Counted from the first letter of the stretch, positions 52,274 to 61,345 are shown. The stretch is DNA of 64,000 nt from SG8-30 sp963695085 (GCA_963695085.1 CAVOFV010000006.1:186001-250000), one strand, 5' to 3'. A program made the numbers and translations. Notes: generated by a model not told the origin, from the letters alone.

Positions 52274-53352
52274 TACCGGGCGCCGCCGGCGAGCGCCAGC
52301 GTGGCCGCCACCGGGTCCGCGGCAATGCGCTCGCCCGGCGCCAGCCCGGCCAGCACCTCGACCTCATCGCCGATCGTGCGCCCGAGCCTGAGCTGCCGCA
52401 GCGACAGCACGTCGTCGGCGGCCACCACGTAGACGCCGGTCACCTCGCTGCGCCAGGCGATCGCCGCGACCGGGATGCGCAGCAACGCGCCGCCGCCGAT
52501 CCGGAAGCCGGCCTTGACGAACATGCCCGGGTAGAGGCCTGCCACGCCCTGCGGCAGATCGACCCGCACCCGCACCGTGTTCGAACCCGACGCCGCGGCC
52601 GGGAACACCGTCAGCCTGGCGGACTCGATGACCGCATCGCCGGCGTGCACCCGTGCGGCGCCCAGCGTGCGCACGTCGCCGGCGAGCGCCTGCGGCACGT
52701 CCACGATGACCCGCAGCGCGCCCGGCGCCGCGACCGAAGTCAGCGGCTGGCCCGGCGCCACGGCTTCACCCACATCAACGTGGCGCGCGGTCACCACGCC
52801 GGCGAACGGCGCGCGGATTTCGGTATGGGAGAATTGCTCGCGGGCCGCCTCGACGCCGGCTCGCGCGGCGGCCAGCCGTGCATTCGCGGTATCGCGGCTG
52901 GCGGTGGCCCGGTCGAGGTCGGCCTGCGGCAGCAACCGGCGCGCCACGAGGTCACGCACGCGCTCGAAGCTGGAACCCGCCTCGAGCGCCACCGCCTCGG
53001 CTTCGGACAGGGCCTGCCGCGCTGAGTCCAGTCGCGCGCGCTGCTCGACGCCGTCGAGTCGCATGATCAGCGCGCCGCGCGCGACCGTGTCGTCCACGTC
53101 GCGCTCGATGGCGACCACGCGGCCGCCGGTCTGCGCCACCAGCGCCGCCTGCTGGATGGCCTCGACGAGTCCATCGAACAAGCGTTCGCCGTCGGCGCTG
53201 GAGGCCACCACCGTCAGCGTGTCCAGCCCGGCGCCGGCGGGACCTGCGTCAGGCGCCGGCGGGCGGTCGCCGCAGGCCGCCAGCGCGATGGCCACGGCGC
53301 CCAACACCGGGCCGTAGACCCAGCCGCGTACGCCGGACGGCTGCGTCGTCAT
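52273..53352 (-). CDS. RND periplasmic adaptor (HlyD/membrane-fusion family lipoprotein)
   Basis: A 359-residue adaptor with a lipobox (IALAAC, C27), a barrel-sandwich lipoyl half (GGRVVAIERDVDDTVARG), a coiled-coil of about 60 residues rich in Ala/Arg/Glu, and the return half (TEIRAPFAGVVTARHVDVGE). Ends in beta-barrel and membrane-proximal domains. The start is ATG 53352 as it gives a clean lipoprotein signal. It pairs with the RND permease directly downstream. Confidence 0.92.
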   Translation of the reverse strand: MTTQPSGVRGWVYGPVLGAVAIALAACGDRPPAPDAGPAGAGLDTLTVVASSADGERLFDGLVEAIQQAALVAQTGGRVVAIERDVDDTVARGALIMRLDGVEQRARLDSARQALSEAEAVALEAGSSFERVRDLVARRLLPQADLDRATASRDTANARLAAARAGVEAAREQFSHTEIRAPFAGVVTARHVDVGEAVAPGQPLTSVAAPGALRVIVDVPQALAGDVRTLGAARVHAGDAVIESARLTVFPAAASGSNTVRVRVDLPQGVAGLYPGMFVKAGFRIGGGALLRIPVAAIAWRSEVTGVYVVAADDVLSLRQLRLGRTIGDEVEVLAGLAPGERIAADPVAATLALAGGAR

Positions 53353-53354
53353 GC

Positions 53355-53558
53355 TCAGGGGAATGCACCGCCCGGCGCAACCCCGAGCTTGCGGAAGATG
53401 ATGGCGGCCGGGCAGAAGCCCGTGAACGCCGACTGCAGCATGTTGGCGCCGATGAAGGCGGTGAACCACAGCCACAGCGGACTGGCGAAGTGGGCGAGCC
53501 CGAGGCTGACGAGGATCAATGTCCCGGCAAAGGCCAGCACAGCGCGATCAATGGTCAT
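53355..53558 (-). CDS. DUF2892-like small membrane protein
   Basis: A 67-residue protein with two hydrophobic segments and the motif WFTAFIGANMLQSAFTGFCP, characteristic of the DUF2892/YgaP-C-terminal membrane domain, in which a Cys-Pro pair ends the second segment. Such domains often accompany rhodaneses or transport genes. ATG 53558 follows a GGGGGTTCCC site; a TTG at 53570 is rejected. It lies two bases upstream of the adaptor gene and probably leads this operon. Confidence 0.85.
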   Translation of the reverse strand: MTIDRAVLAFAGTLILVSLGLAHFASPLWLWFTAFIGANMLQSAFTGFCPAAIIFRKLGVAPGGAFP

Positions 53559-53868
53559 GGGAACCCCCAATGGTGTTTGGCAAGTCGCGGATACGATAAC
53601 AGTGCTGGCCGGCGCACATCAGTAACCCAGGTCACCCGCCTGCCGCGCGCCGCAGGCAAGCGGATTTGGCACGCCGGCCCGCGCCGGCGAGCCCGGCTGG
53701 CGGTCGCCAGGGGCCAGACGATGAGCAGGACGCAGCGGCCGATGCGGCCGGACAAGGAATCGCCCTCCAGACCAGGCATGCCGCACCCCGGCCATGACCG
53801 GCTGCGCGACCGCTGGCGGGTGTCGTCAGGTCGCGGAGTTCACCGGCCGCCGACGCAGGACGGCAACA
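53559..53868. other. 310-base intergenic stretch without a supportable gene
   Basis: Lies between two minus-strand genes. Short open frames in both directions have no ribosome site or recognisable features. The part nearest the DUF2892-like gene (about 53590-53630) is less GC-rich and probably holds that operon's promoter, but no confident -35/-10 pair was found. Nothing else is recognised. Confidence 0.5.
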
Positions 53869-54297
53869 CTACACCAATTCTCCCGGCGCCCTGAACGTCA
53901 TGCCGTCGCCGGAGCCCAGCACCAGGTCGAGCAGCGCGCCGACCGTCTGGTGCGAGCCCAGCGAGTGGCGCAGCGGGCGCTCCCGGAACAGCTCGTAGCG
54001 GTTGCGGCGGCCTTCACGGACGCGCGCCAGGATGTCGCCGGCCTCGAGGTCGGCGACGATCTTCTGCACGGCCCGCTCGGTGATGCCGACCATCAGCGCC
54101 ACGTCGCGCAGCCGCACGCCGGGATCACGCGCCAGGCAGGCCAGCACATAGCCATGGTTGGACAGGAAGGTCCAGTGCGTGTTGACTTCCCGCGGTTTCA
54201 TGCTGCCGCCGGCAGCCCTGCGGAGCGGTGGTTTCTGTGGCACACGCCGCATGGGCACGCGGCTCTTCTTCGCCTGGACGTTCCTGCGCGTGTTCAT
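53869..54297 (-). CDS. Winged-helix transcriptional regulator (MarR/ArsR-like)
   Basis: A 142-residue protein with a basic N-terminal tail of about 40 residues and one winged-helix domain (about 45-105). The helix-turn-helix part is VRLRDVALMVGITERAVQKI and the wing is ILARVREGRRNRYELF. ATG 54297 is preferred because AAAGGA is six bases upstream; ATG 54201 (MKPREVNTHW) is an alternative without the basic tail. It lies beside a palindrome that could be its own operator. Ligand and targets unknown. Confidence 0.82.
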   Translation of the reverse strand: MNTRRNVQAKKSRVPMRRVPQKPPLRRAAGGSMKPREVNTHWTFLSNHGYVLACLARDPGVRLRDVALMVGITERAVQKIVADLEAGDILARVREGRRNRYELFRERPLRHSLGSHQTVGALLDLVLGSGDGMTFRAPGELV

Positions 54298-54307
54298 GCC
54301 CGGTCCT

Positions 54308-54336
54308 TTGCCAAGGGCTAACTGTACAGTATGATA
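54308..54336. promoter_or_regulatory. Palindrome with overlapping promoter elements between regulator and htpX
   Basis: ACTGTACAGT (54321-54330) is a perfect 10-base palindrome. It falls in the spacer of a plus-strand promoter-like pair, TTGCCA (54308-54313) and TATGAT (54330-54335), 16 bases apart. On the minus strand TATCAT (54331-54336) would start transcription towards the regulator gene. A regulator bound at the palindrome could block both directions. Confidence 0.5.
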
Positions 54337-54385
54337 CGTGAAAGATGATTCGCGTGTCACGGCTTGTGGCGGCCGCGCGCCGCGG

Positions 54386-54414
54386 CCCTTGAATCCCGGG
54401 CCGGCGTCCCCACG
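54386..54414 (+). promoter_or_regulatory. Candidate heat-shock (sigma-32) promoter for htpX
   Basis: CTTGAA (54388-54393) is followed after 14 bases by CCCCAC (54408-54413), close to the heat-shock consensus CTTGAAA and CCCCAT. It points towards htpX, which starts about 110 bases downstream and is heat-induced in E. coli. The spacing is in range. Without measured start sites this remains a pattern match. Confidence 0.5.
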
Positions 54415-54522
54415 CTGAGTTGCTGCGGCGCCCCGTTACGATGGGGTGGCCGCCGGAACCGCCGGCGCGGTCCGCATGTCTGACACGGTACCGCCGTACA
54501 ACCCGAGAGGACCGACCCCGCC

Positions 54523-55404
54523 ATGAAGCGCATCCTGCTGTTCGTCGTCACCAACTTCGCGATCCTGATGGTCGCGAGCATCACGCTGCGGCTGCTGGGC
54601 CTGGAGCCCTGGCTCAACCAGCAGGGCATCAACTTCACGTCGCTGCTGGTGTTCGGCGCGCTGATCGGCTTCGGCGGCGCCTTCATCTCACTGGCCATTT
54701 CCAAGTGGATGGCCAAGAAGATGATGGGGGTGCAGGTCATCGAGCAGCCGCGCAATGAAGTCGAGACCTGGCTGGTCGAAACGGTGCGCCGCCAGGCGCA
54801 GCTGGCCGGCATCGGCATGCCCGAGGTCGGCATGTTCAATTCGCCCGAGCCAAACGCGTTTGCCACGGGCGCCAACCGCAACAAGGCACTGGTCGCGGTC
54901 AGCGCCGGCCTGGTCAATCGCATGTCGCGGCAGGAAGTCGAGGCGGTACTCGGCCACGAGATCAGTCACGTCGCCAATGGCGACATGGTGACGCTCACGC
55001 TCATACAGGGCGTCGTCAACACCTTCGTTTTCGTCCTGTCGCGCGTGGTCGGCAGCCTGGTCGACCGGATCGTCTTCAAGAACGAGCGCGGCCACGGCCC
55101 GGCATTCTGGATTTCCACGATCGTCGCGCAGCTGGTGCTGTCGTTCCTGGCGACCATGGTCGTCATGTGGTTCTCGCGGCAGCGCGAATTCCGCGCGGAC
55201 GCGGGCGGTGCACGGCTCGCCGGTCGTCAGAACATGATCGACGCGCTCGAGGCGCTCAAGCGCCGCGACCCGCAGCCGCTGCCTGACCAGATGGCGGCCC
55301 TCGGCATCTCGGGAGGCGTCGGCCAGGGCCTGAAGAGGCTGTTCCTGAGTCACCCGCCGCTGGACGAACGCATCGCCGCCCTGCGCGCGGCGCCGCTGGC
55401 CTAG
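54523..55404 (+). CDS. htpX: Membrane zinc metalloprotease HtpX
   Basis: A 293-residue inner-membrane M48 protease of quality control. It has two N-terminal helices, the zinc motif HEISH (H145, E146, H149) and the third ligand in the EFRADAGGARL segment. The length matches E. coli HtpX (293). ATG 54523 follows GAGAGGACC. An apparent sigma-32 promoter lies upstream. It precedes the photolyase gene by 45 bases. Confidence 0.96.
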   Translation: MKRILLFVVTNFAILMVASITLRLLGLEPWLNQQGINFTSLLVFGALIGFGGAFISLAISKWMAKKMMGVQVIEQPRNEVETWLVETVRRQAQLAGIGMPEVGMFNSPEPNAFATGANRNKALVAVSAGLVNRMSRQEVEAVLGHEISHVANGDMVTLTLIQGVVNTFVFVLSRVVGSLVDRIVFKNERGHGPAFWISTIVAQLVLSFLATMVVMWFSRQREFRADAGGARLAGRQNMIDALEALKRRDPQPLPDQMAALGISGGVGQGLKRLFLSHPPLDERIAALRAAPLA

Positions 55405-55449
55405 GCAGGCCGGGCGTCGCCCGCCGCGGCGCCGCATCAGGATTCCCGC

Positions 55450-56880
55450 TTGTCCGCCGCACTGGTCTGGTTCCGTCGTGACCTCCGGTTGACGGACAAC
55501 CCGGCCCTGTCCGCGGCGCTGGCGTCGGCGGACCAGGTCATACCCGTCTACGTGCACGCGCCGGACGAGGAAGGCGACTGGGCGCCTGGCGCGGCCAGCC
55601 GCTGGTGGCTGCACCGCAGCCTGGTGGCGCTGGACAGGTCGTTGCGGGCACGTGGCAGCCCGCTGGTGATCCGCCGCGGACCGAGTGCGCAGGCGCTCGC
55701 TCAGGTCGCGCGCGAGACCGGTGCCGCGTCCGTGCACTATTCGGCGCTGTACGAACCGGCCATTGCCGCGCGCGACGCCAATGTCGAGCAGGCGCTCAAG
55801 GGCCATGGCCTGCACATCGAGGCACACGATGGCCACCTGCTGTTTCCGCCGGGCAGCGTGCTGACGGGCGCCGGCGGGCCCTACAAGGTCTTTACGCCAT
55901 TCTGGCGCGCCTGCCAGCCGCGACTGGACGAGTTGCCGCCGCCCGCCGCAGCGCCGCGCAAGCTGCCGGGACCGGCACGCGACCTGGCGACCCTGGCAGT
56001 GGACCGGCTCGGCCTGCAGCCGGCGGTCGCGTGGGACGACGGCCTGCGCGCGGCCTGGCAGCCAGGCGAACCCGGAGCGCTGAGCGCACTCGAGCGGTTC
56101 GCCGCAGACACGGTCGACGGCTACGGCACCGGACGCGACCGCCCCGACCTTGCCGGCACCTCGCGCCTGTCGCCGCACCTGCACTTCGGCGAACTGTCGC
56201 CGCGGCAGGTGCTGACGGCGACCCGCACGCGCGCCGGCTCGGCCGGCGCGGCGTCCTGGCTGCGCCAGATCGGCTGGCGCGAGTTTGCCCACCACTTGCT
56301 GCACCACTTCCCGCACACGCCTGACGCGCCGCTCGATGGCCGCTTCTCCCGGCTGGCGTGGCGCAACGACGACGCGCAACTCGCGGCGTGGCGGCGCGGC
56401 CGCACCGGCTACCCGATCGTGGACGCGGGCCTGCGCGAGTTGTGGCACACGGGCTGGATGCACAACCGGGTGCGCATGATCGTCGCGTCGCTGCTGACCA
56501 AGAACCTGTTCATGCACTGGCGCGACGGCGCGCGCTGGTTCTGGGACACGCTGGTGGATGCCGACCTCGCCAACAACACGCTGGGCTGGCAATGGGTGGC
56601 CGGCTGCGGAGCGGACGCCTCGCCTTACTACCGCATCTTCAACCCGGTGCTGCAGGCGAAGAAGTTCGATGTCGGGCGCGCCTACATCCGCCACTGGGTT
56701 CCGGAACTCGCCGCCTTGCCCGATCGCTGGGTGCACCGCCCGTGGGAGGCCCCGGCGCAGGTACTCGCCGCAGCCGGCGTGCAGCTCGGTCGCGACTACC
56801 CGGCGCCCATCGTCGACCTCGGCCAGAGCCGCGCCGATGCGCTGCGACGGTTCGAACGGCTCAAGCGCGGACGCGATTGA
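55450..56880 (+). CDS. phrB: Deoxyribodipyrimidine photolyase (class I)
   Basis: A 476-residue flavoprotein repairing UV pyrimidine dimers with light. The N-terminal alpha/beta domain starts ALVWFRRDLRLTDNPAL, and the FAD domain contains WREFAHHLLHHFP, GWMHNRVRMIVASLLTKNL and the LANNTLGWQWVAGCGADASP segment conserved in class I CPD photolyases. The start is TTG 55450, as no ATG/GTG gives the family N-terminus. It follows htpX closely. Confidence 0.94.
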   Translation: MSAALVWFRRDLRLTDNPALSAALASADQVIPVYVHAPDEEGDWAPGAASRWWLHRSLVALDRSLRARGSPLVIRRGPSAQALAQVARETGAASVHYSALYEPAIAARDANVEQALKGHGLHIEAHDGHLLFPPGSVLTGAGGPYKVFTPFWRACQPRLDELPPPAAAPRKLPGPARDLATLAVDRLGLQPAVAWDDGLRAAWQPGEPGALSALERFAADTVDGYGTGRDRPDLAGTSRLSPHLHFGELSPRQVLTATRTRAGSAGAASWLRQIGWREFAHHLLHHFPHTPDAPLDGRFSRLAWRNDDAQLAAWRRGRTGYPIVDAGLRELWHTGWMHNRVRMIVASLLTKNLFMHWRDGARWFWDTLVDADLANNTLGWQWVAGCGADASPYYRIFNPVLQAKKFDVGRAYIRHWVPELAALPDRWVHRPWEAPAQVLAAAGVQLGRDYPAPIVDLGQSRADALRRFERLKRGRD

Positions 56881-56914
56881 CGCCGGCCGCCGGCGCACGC
56901 GGTAACATCGCGGC

Positions 56915-58348
56915 ATGGCCACGGCACCGATCCCCGCAGAGACGCTGCAACGGCTGAAGGCGCTGCTCGGCGCCGGCGGCTGGCTCGAGGAGCGTGACGA
57001 CGTCGAGCCGTTCCTGGTCGATCACCGCGGGCTGTACCGCGGCGCCACGCCGCTGGTCGCTCTGCCGCGCTCGACCGCGGACCTGGCGGCGCTGGTCGCA
57101 GCCTGCGCCGGGGCACGCATCGGGATGGTGCCAGTTGGCGGCAACACGGGCTATTGCGGGGGTGCGACGCCGGACGAATCGGGTCGCCAGCTTGTCGTCT
57201 GCCTGCGACGCATGAACCGCGTGCGCGACATCGATGTCGACAACCAGTCCATGGTCGTCGAGGCCGGCTGTGTGCTGCAGCAGCTGCAAGCCGTGGCCGA
57301 GGAGCACGACCGTCTGCTGCCGCTGTCGCTCGGCGCCGAGGGCTCCTGCACCATCGGCGGCAATCTGTCCACCAATGCGGGCGGCACGGCGGTGCTGCGC
57401 TACGGCATGGCGCGCGACCTGGTGCTCGGCCTCGAGGTCGTGCTGCCGGACGGACGCGTGCTCGACCAGCTCAGGGCGCTGCGCAAGGACAACACCGGCT
57501 ACGACCTGAAGCAGTTGTTCATCGGCGCCGAGGGCACGCTGGGCTTCATCACCGCGGCCTGCCTGAAGCTGTTCCCGCGCCCGCGCGGCTACGCGACGGC
57601 GTTCGTGGCGCTCGATTCGCCGCGGGCCGCGGTCACGCTGCTGGCGCGGTTGCGCGGTGCGCTCGGCGACAGTGTCACGACCTTCGAGCTGGTGCCCCGC
57701 ATTGCCGTCGAGCTGGCCTGCCGCCACATCGAGGGGGTCGGCGACCCGTTTGCGGTGGCCCATGACTGGTACGCGCTCGTCGAGGTGAGCCTGCCACGCG
57801 TGGATGCCGAGCTGGCTGCGCTGCTCGAGGCCGAACTGGCGGCCTGCATCGAGGCCGCGGCGATCACCGATGCGGTGCTGGCGGCCTCGCTGGCGCAACG
57901 CGACGCATTCTGGCGGCTGCGCGAGTGCATCCCCGAGGCGCAGACGCGCGCGGGAACGAGTCTCAAGCACGATATCTCGGTGGCGGTCGGCAGGCTGCCG
58001 CAGTTCATAGAGGAAGGGATTCGCCGGGTGCGCGAACTGGCGCCCGACGCACGTCCGGTCACCTACGGCCACCTCGGCGACGGCAACCTGCACTTCAACT
58101 TCAACTCGGCCCCCGGCGATGACGGCCGGGCACTGCTGGCGCTGGCCGAGCCGATCCGCCGCGCCGTGCATGACCTCGTCGCCCGCTACGGCGGCAGCTT
58201 CAGCGCCGAGCATGGCATCGGCCAGCGCAAGGTCGACGAACTGGAGCGCTACGAGGATCCGGTCGCGCTGGACCTGATGCGCGACCTCAAGCAGCTGCTC
58301 GATCCGCTCGGCGTCATGAACCCCGGCAAGGTGCTGCGCCGCCGCTGA
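56915..58348 (+). CDS. FAD-linked oxidase (D-2-hydroxyglutarate/D-lactate dehydrogenase family)
   Basis: A 477-residue flavoprotein. The PP-loop FAD-binding half has VPVGGNTGYCGGA and AEGSCTIGGNLSTNAGG, and the C-terminal substrate half holds the metal-ligand histidines in YGHLGDGNLHFNF and EHGIGQRK. Family members oxidise D-2-hydroxyglutarate, D-lactate or glycolate. The substrate is not assigned. The gene starts at ATG 56915, with a 34-base gap from the photolyase. Confidence 0.9.
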   Translation: MATAPIPAETLQRLKALLGAGGWLEERDDVEPFLVDHRGLYRGATPLVALPRSTADLAALVAACAGARIGMVPVGGNTGYCGGATPDESGRQLVVCLRRMNRVRDIDVDNQSMVVEAGCVLQQLQAVAEEHDRLLPLSLGAEGSCTIGGNLSTNAGGTAVLRYGMARDLVLGLEVVLPDGRVLDQLRALRKDNTGYDLKQLFIGAEGTLGFITAACLKLFPRPRGYATAFVALDSPRAAVTLLARLRGALGDSVTTFELVPRIAVELACRHIEGVGDPFAVAHDWYALVEVSLPRVDAELAALLEAELAACIEAAAITDAVLAASLAQRDAFWRLRECIPEAQTRAGTSLKHDISVAVGRLPQFIEEGIRRVRELAPDARPVTYGHLGDGNLHFNFNSAPGDDGRALLALAEPIRRAVHDLVARYGGSFSAEHGIGQRKVDELERYEDPVALDLMRDLKQLLDPLGVMNPGKVLRRR

Positions 58349-58565
58349 GCGCGAGCCGGCGCTTGCCTCGTGGCGGACACCGTGGTTCCATCCGCGGCAT
58401 CCCGGCCCGTGAGGCAGGTCGGCAAGCTGGGGGAATGGTCATGGCCGACGTACCGCACACGGAACTCCCACGCCGCCTCGGGCCGCTCGACATCGGCGCC
58501 GCGCGGCCTGGCATGCCCGTGTACCGGGTGTGGCGGCGCCTGCACGGCTGACCACGGACCCCTGC

Positions 58566-59138
58566 ATGAGCACACGACCCCGGCGCCGCAAGTTGCCGCT
58601 GCCGATCCGCACGGCACGACTGAAGCTGCGCGAATTCACGGCCGACGACGAAGCGGACGTCGTCGCCTACAGCAGCGACCCGCTGGTCACCCGGCACCTG
58701 CTGCAGGGCCAGCGCGACGCGCGCGCGGCTGCGTTGCACCTGGCCGCGGTGCTGCGCCAGCGACGTGCGCCGACGCGGCGGGCCTGGGAACTCGCGGTGA
58801 CGCTGGCCGGCGACGGGCGCCTGGTCGGCGCCTGCGACCTGACGCTGGTGGCGCCACGCGAAGCGGTCATCGGCTACCTGCTGCGGCCCGCCCACTGGCG
58901 GCGCGGCTACGGCACCGAGGTCGCCGCGGCGCTGGTGCAGGCCGCCTTCGAGCGCCTCGCCGTGGCGCGTGTATCGTCGATGGTGGCGGTCGACAACGAA
59001 CGATCGGCGCGCGTGCTGACCCGCGCCGGTCTGCGCTGGGAAGCGATGCTGCGTCGCTATGGCCGCATCGGCCATCGCTGGCTCGACGTGCACGTGTACG
59101 CGATGGAACGCGAACGGTGGGAGCGGTCTCGAGCCTGA
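58566..59138 (+). CDS. GNAT-family N-acetyltransferase (RimJ/RimL-like)
   Basis: A 190-residue acetyltransferase. The N-terminal TARLKLREFTADD and the acetyl-CoA-binding GYLLRPAHWRRGYGTEVAAAL (R-x2-GxG/A region) match RimJ/RimL-type enzymes, with DNERSARVLTRAGL near the end. Substrate unknown. ATG 58566 follows weak spacing; an earlier in-frame ATG at 58530 is also open. The preceding 217-base gap holds no recognisable feature. Confidence 0.85.
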   Translation: MSTRPRRRKLPLPIRTARLKLREFTADDEADVVAYSSDPLVTRHLLQGQRDARAAALHLAAVLRQRRAPTRRAWELAVTLAGDGRLVGACDLTLVAPREAVIGYLLRPAHWRRGYGTEVAAALVQAAFERLAVARVSSMVAVDNERSARVLTRAGLRWEAMLRRYGRIGHRWLDVHVYAMERERWERSRA

Positions 59139-59145
59139 GCGCGTC

Positions 59146-59331
59146 TCAGCCCGCAGCGCCGGGCGGCGGCCGCTGCGGCCAGTCATCGTCCTCGTCGTCC
59201 CAGCCCGGGCTCTGCTTCCAGCCACCGGGCGGCGCCGTCGGCAGGTTGTGCTTGCGCGAGCGCCACAGCCACAACAGGTGGCCCGCCAGGTAGGCCGCCG
59301 CCAGCACGAGGATGATCCACGCGTATTTCAT
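59146..59331 (-). CDS. Small membrane protein with acidic/proline tail (61 aa)
   Basis: A 61-residue protein with one N-terminal helix (WIILVLAAAYLAGHLLWLW), then a basic RSRKHN and a tail containing WDDEDDDWPQRPPPG. No family is recognised. The gene lies 13 bases from the tesB stop on the same strand and probably shares its transcript. It should be inserted in the inner membrane with the tail in the cytoplasm by the positive-inside rule. Confidence 0.65.
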   Translation of the reverse strand: MKYAWIILVLAAAYLAGHLLWLWRSRKHNLPTAPPGGWKQSPGWDDEDDDWPQRPPPGAAG

Positions 59332-59344
59332 CGCGGCCGGCGCC

Positions 59345-60241
59345 TCACGCCTGCGAGCCGGGGCCCGGCTCGCTCATGCCCTGCCAGCCGCCGCTGACTT
59401 CGCGTATCAGGCCTTCCTGCGCGACGCTGGCGACCAGCCTGCCGTCGCGGCTGAAAACGCTGCCACGCACGAAGCCGCGCGAACTGGAACGGCTCGGGCT
59501 GTCGATCGAGTACAGCAGCCACTCGTCCACGCGAAACTCGCGGTGGAACCAGATCGCGTGGTCGATGCTCGCCATCTGCAGTTCGAAGAACGGCTTGCCG
59601 TGCGGCAGGTTGGCCGTGTCCAGCAGGTGGTAGTCGGACACGTAGGCCAGCAGGCAGCGGTGCAGCGCCTGGTCGGCGGGCGCGCCGTCGACGAGGCGGA
59701 ACCACACCTGCTTGGTCGGCTCGCGCTTCTCCGGCCGGCGGTAGTCCTGCGGGTGCACGCGCAGGAACTCGAACGGACGCTGGTGCTCGAAGAAGCGGCG
59801 CACCTTCTCGGGCACGCGCTCGCGCATCTCCGCGTTGAGTTGCGCGACGTCACTCAGCGCCTCGGGCGGCGGCACGTCGGGCATCCCGGCCTGGTGCTCC
59901 GGACCTGCCTCGGGCGCATGGAACGAGGCCGCCATGGTCAGGATCGGCTGGCCGTGCTGGATCGCGACGACGCGGCGGCTCGTGAAGCTGCCGCCGTCGC
60001 GGCTGCGTTCCACCTGGTAGACGATCGGTGCCTTGAAGTCGCCGCGGCGCAGGAAGTAGCCGTGCAGCGAGTGCACGAGCCGCTTGTCCACGGTGCGCGA
60101 GGCGGCGACCAGGGCCTGGCCGAGCACCTGCCCGCCGAACACCTGCGGCGAGCCGATGTCGCGGCTGACGCCGCGGAACATGTTGACCTCGAGCCGTTCG
60201 AGGTCGAGCAGCAGCAGCAGTTCCTGGAGGCGCGGATCCAT
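59345..60241 (-). CDS. tesB: Acyl-CoA thioesterase II
   Basis: A 298-residue double-hotdog thioesterase releasing free fatty acids from acyl-CoA. The N-terminal GSPQVFGGQVLGQALVAA and the ADYHLL-like DYHLLDTANLPHG and IDHAIWFHREF motifs match E. coli TesB (286 residues), including the conserved Asp, Thr and Gln region. The start is ATG 60241. It lies 36 bases after a ferredoxin-NADP reductase on the same strand. Confidence 0.94.
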   Translation of the reverse strand: MDPRLQELLLLLDLERLEVNMFRGVSRDIGSPQVFGGQVLGQALVAASRTVDKRLVHSLHGYFLRRGDFKAPIVYQVERSRDGGSFTSRRVVAIQHGQPILTMAASFHAPEAGPEHQAGMPDVPPPEALSDVAQLNAEMRERVPEKVRRFFEHQRPFEFLRVHPQDYRRPEKREPTKQVWFRLVDGAPADQALHRCLLAYVSDYHLLDTANLPHGKPFFELQMASIDHAIWFHREFRVDEWLLYSIDSPSRSSSRGFVRGSVFSRDGRLVASVAQEGLIREVSGGWQGMSEPGPGSQA

Positions 60242-60277
60242 CAGCGCGGAATGTCGCGTGCCGGCCGACGCCGCCGC

Positions 60278-61345
60278 TCAGCCGCCCTCCTCGGGCGTGC
60301 TGGCGATCCCGAGACGCTGCTGCATGATCGGGCTGGTGGTCGTGTACTGCAGAAACTGGCGCTTCTGCGGATAGACGTAGGCCTGCACGCCGAACGCGGC
60401 CAGCGCCGCCTCGTGGAAACCGGACAGGATCAGTTTCTTCTTGCCGGGATAGGTGTTGATGTCGCCAATGGCGAAGATGCCCGGCACGCTGGTCTGGAAG
60501 CGCTCGGTGTCCACCTTGAGCGCCTTCTTCTCCAGCTCCAGGCCCCACTGGGCGACCGGACCGAGCTTGGGGTGCAGGCCGAAGAACACCAGCGCCTGGG
60601 TGCAGGCGACCTCGGCCGTCGAGCCGTCCAGACAGTCGATGCGCGCGCCGCTCAGCCGTCCTTCCACGCTGTGCAGCGCGCCGACGTGCCCCGCGAAGTG
60701 CCGCAGCAGGCCGGCCGCGGCGAGTTCCTGCATGCGCACGACGCTGGCCGGCTGGGCCCGGAAATCCTCGCGCCGGTGCACCAGCGTGACCGAGGCCGCC
60801 TTGCCGCTGAACGCCAGCACCCAGTCCAGCGCGCTGTCTCCACCGCCCAGGATCAGCAGGTCCTGGCCGTGGAAGTCCTCGGCGCGCGCGACGCGGTAGT
60901 GCAGGTGCACGCCCTCCAGCGCCGCTGAGCCTTCGATGCCGAGACGCCGTGGCTGGAACGAGCCGAGCCCCGCCGCGATGATCACCGCGCCCGCGTCGAA
61001 GCGCGTGCCCGCGGCCGTCGTCAGCTCGAAGCGGCCGTCTTCACGCTTGACCAGCGCCGTCACCTCCTGGCCGAGGTGCAGGCCGACGTTGAACGGCTTG
61101 GCCTGTTCCATCAGCCGGTCCACGAGTTCCTGCGCGCCGCACACGGGCAGCGCGGGGATGTCGTAGATCGGCTTGTCCGGATACAGCTCCGCGCACTGCC
61201 CACCTGGGTGCTTGAGCGAATCCACGATGTGGCACTTCATGCCGAGCAGGCCCAGCTCGAACGCGGCGAACAACCCGGCCGGCCCGGCGCCGACGATCAC
61301 GCATTCGGTCTGGATCGCCCCGCCCTGGGACACGCTGTCGGTCAC
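60278..61345 (-). CDS. Ferredoxin-NADP reductase, thioredoxin-reductase-like type
   Basis: A 355-residue FAD/NAD(P) oxidoreductase with an N-terminal FAD Rossmann motif GAGPAG (residues 19-24), a second NADP-binding region LILGGGDSALDW and the C-terminal GIFAIGDINTYPGKKKL. It lacks a redox-active CxxC, so it is of the YumC-type ferredoxin/flavodoxin-NADP reductase group rather than a thioredoxin reductase. GTG 61345 has an AAGGAC site. It could supply electrons to the ferredoxin at 15.4 kb, but that is only a guess. Confidence 0.87.
   Translation of the reverse strand: MTDSVSQGGAIQTECVIVGAGPAGLFAAFELGLLGMKCHIVDSLKHPGGQCAELYPDKPIYDIPALPVCGAQELVDRLMEQAKPFNVGLHLGQEVTALVKREDGRFELTTAAGTRFDAGAVIIAAGLGSFQPRRLGIEGSAALEGVHLHYRVARAEDFHGQDLLILGGGDSALDWVLAFSGKAASVTLVHRREDFRAQPASVVRMQELAAAGLLRHFAGHVGALHSVEGRLSGARIDCLDGSTAEVACTQALVFFGLHPKLGPVAQWGLELEKKALKVDTERFQTSVPGIFAIGDINTYPGKKKLILSGFHEAALAAFGVQAYVYPQKRQFLQYTTTSPIMQQRLGIASTPEEGG

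Noticed and set aside
53555..53779. Minus-strand open frame of 74 codons upstream of the DUF2892-like gene
   Set aside because: No motif, overlaps the likely promoter and has no ribosome site.
58349..58565. Short plus-strand frame of 62 codons between the oxidase and GNAT genes
   Set aside because: No ribosome site, no hydrophobic or domain pattern, Arg/Gly-rich like other shadow frames.
60278..61345. Thioredoxin reductase
   Set aside because: The redox CxxC motif is absent, leaving the ferredoxin/flavodoxin-NADP reductase group.
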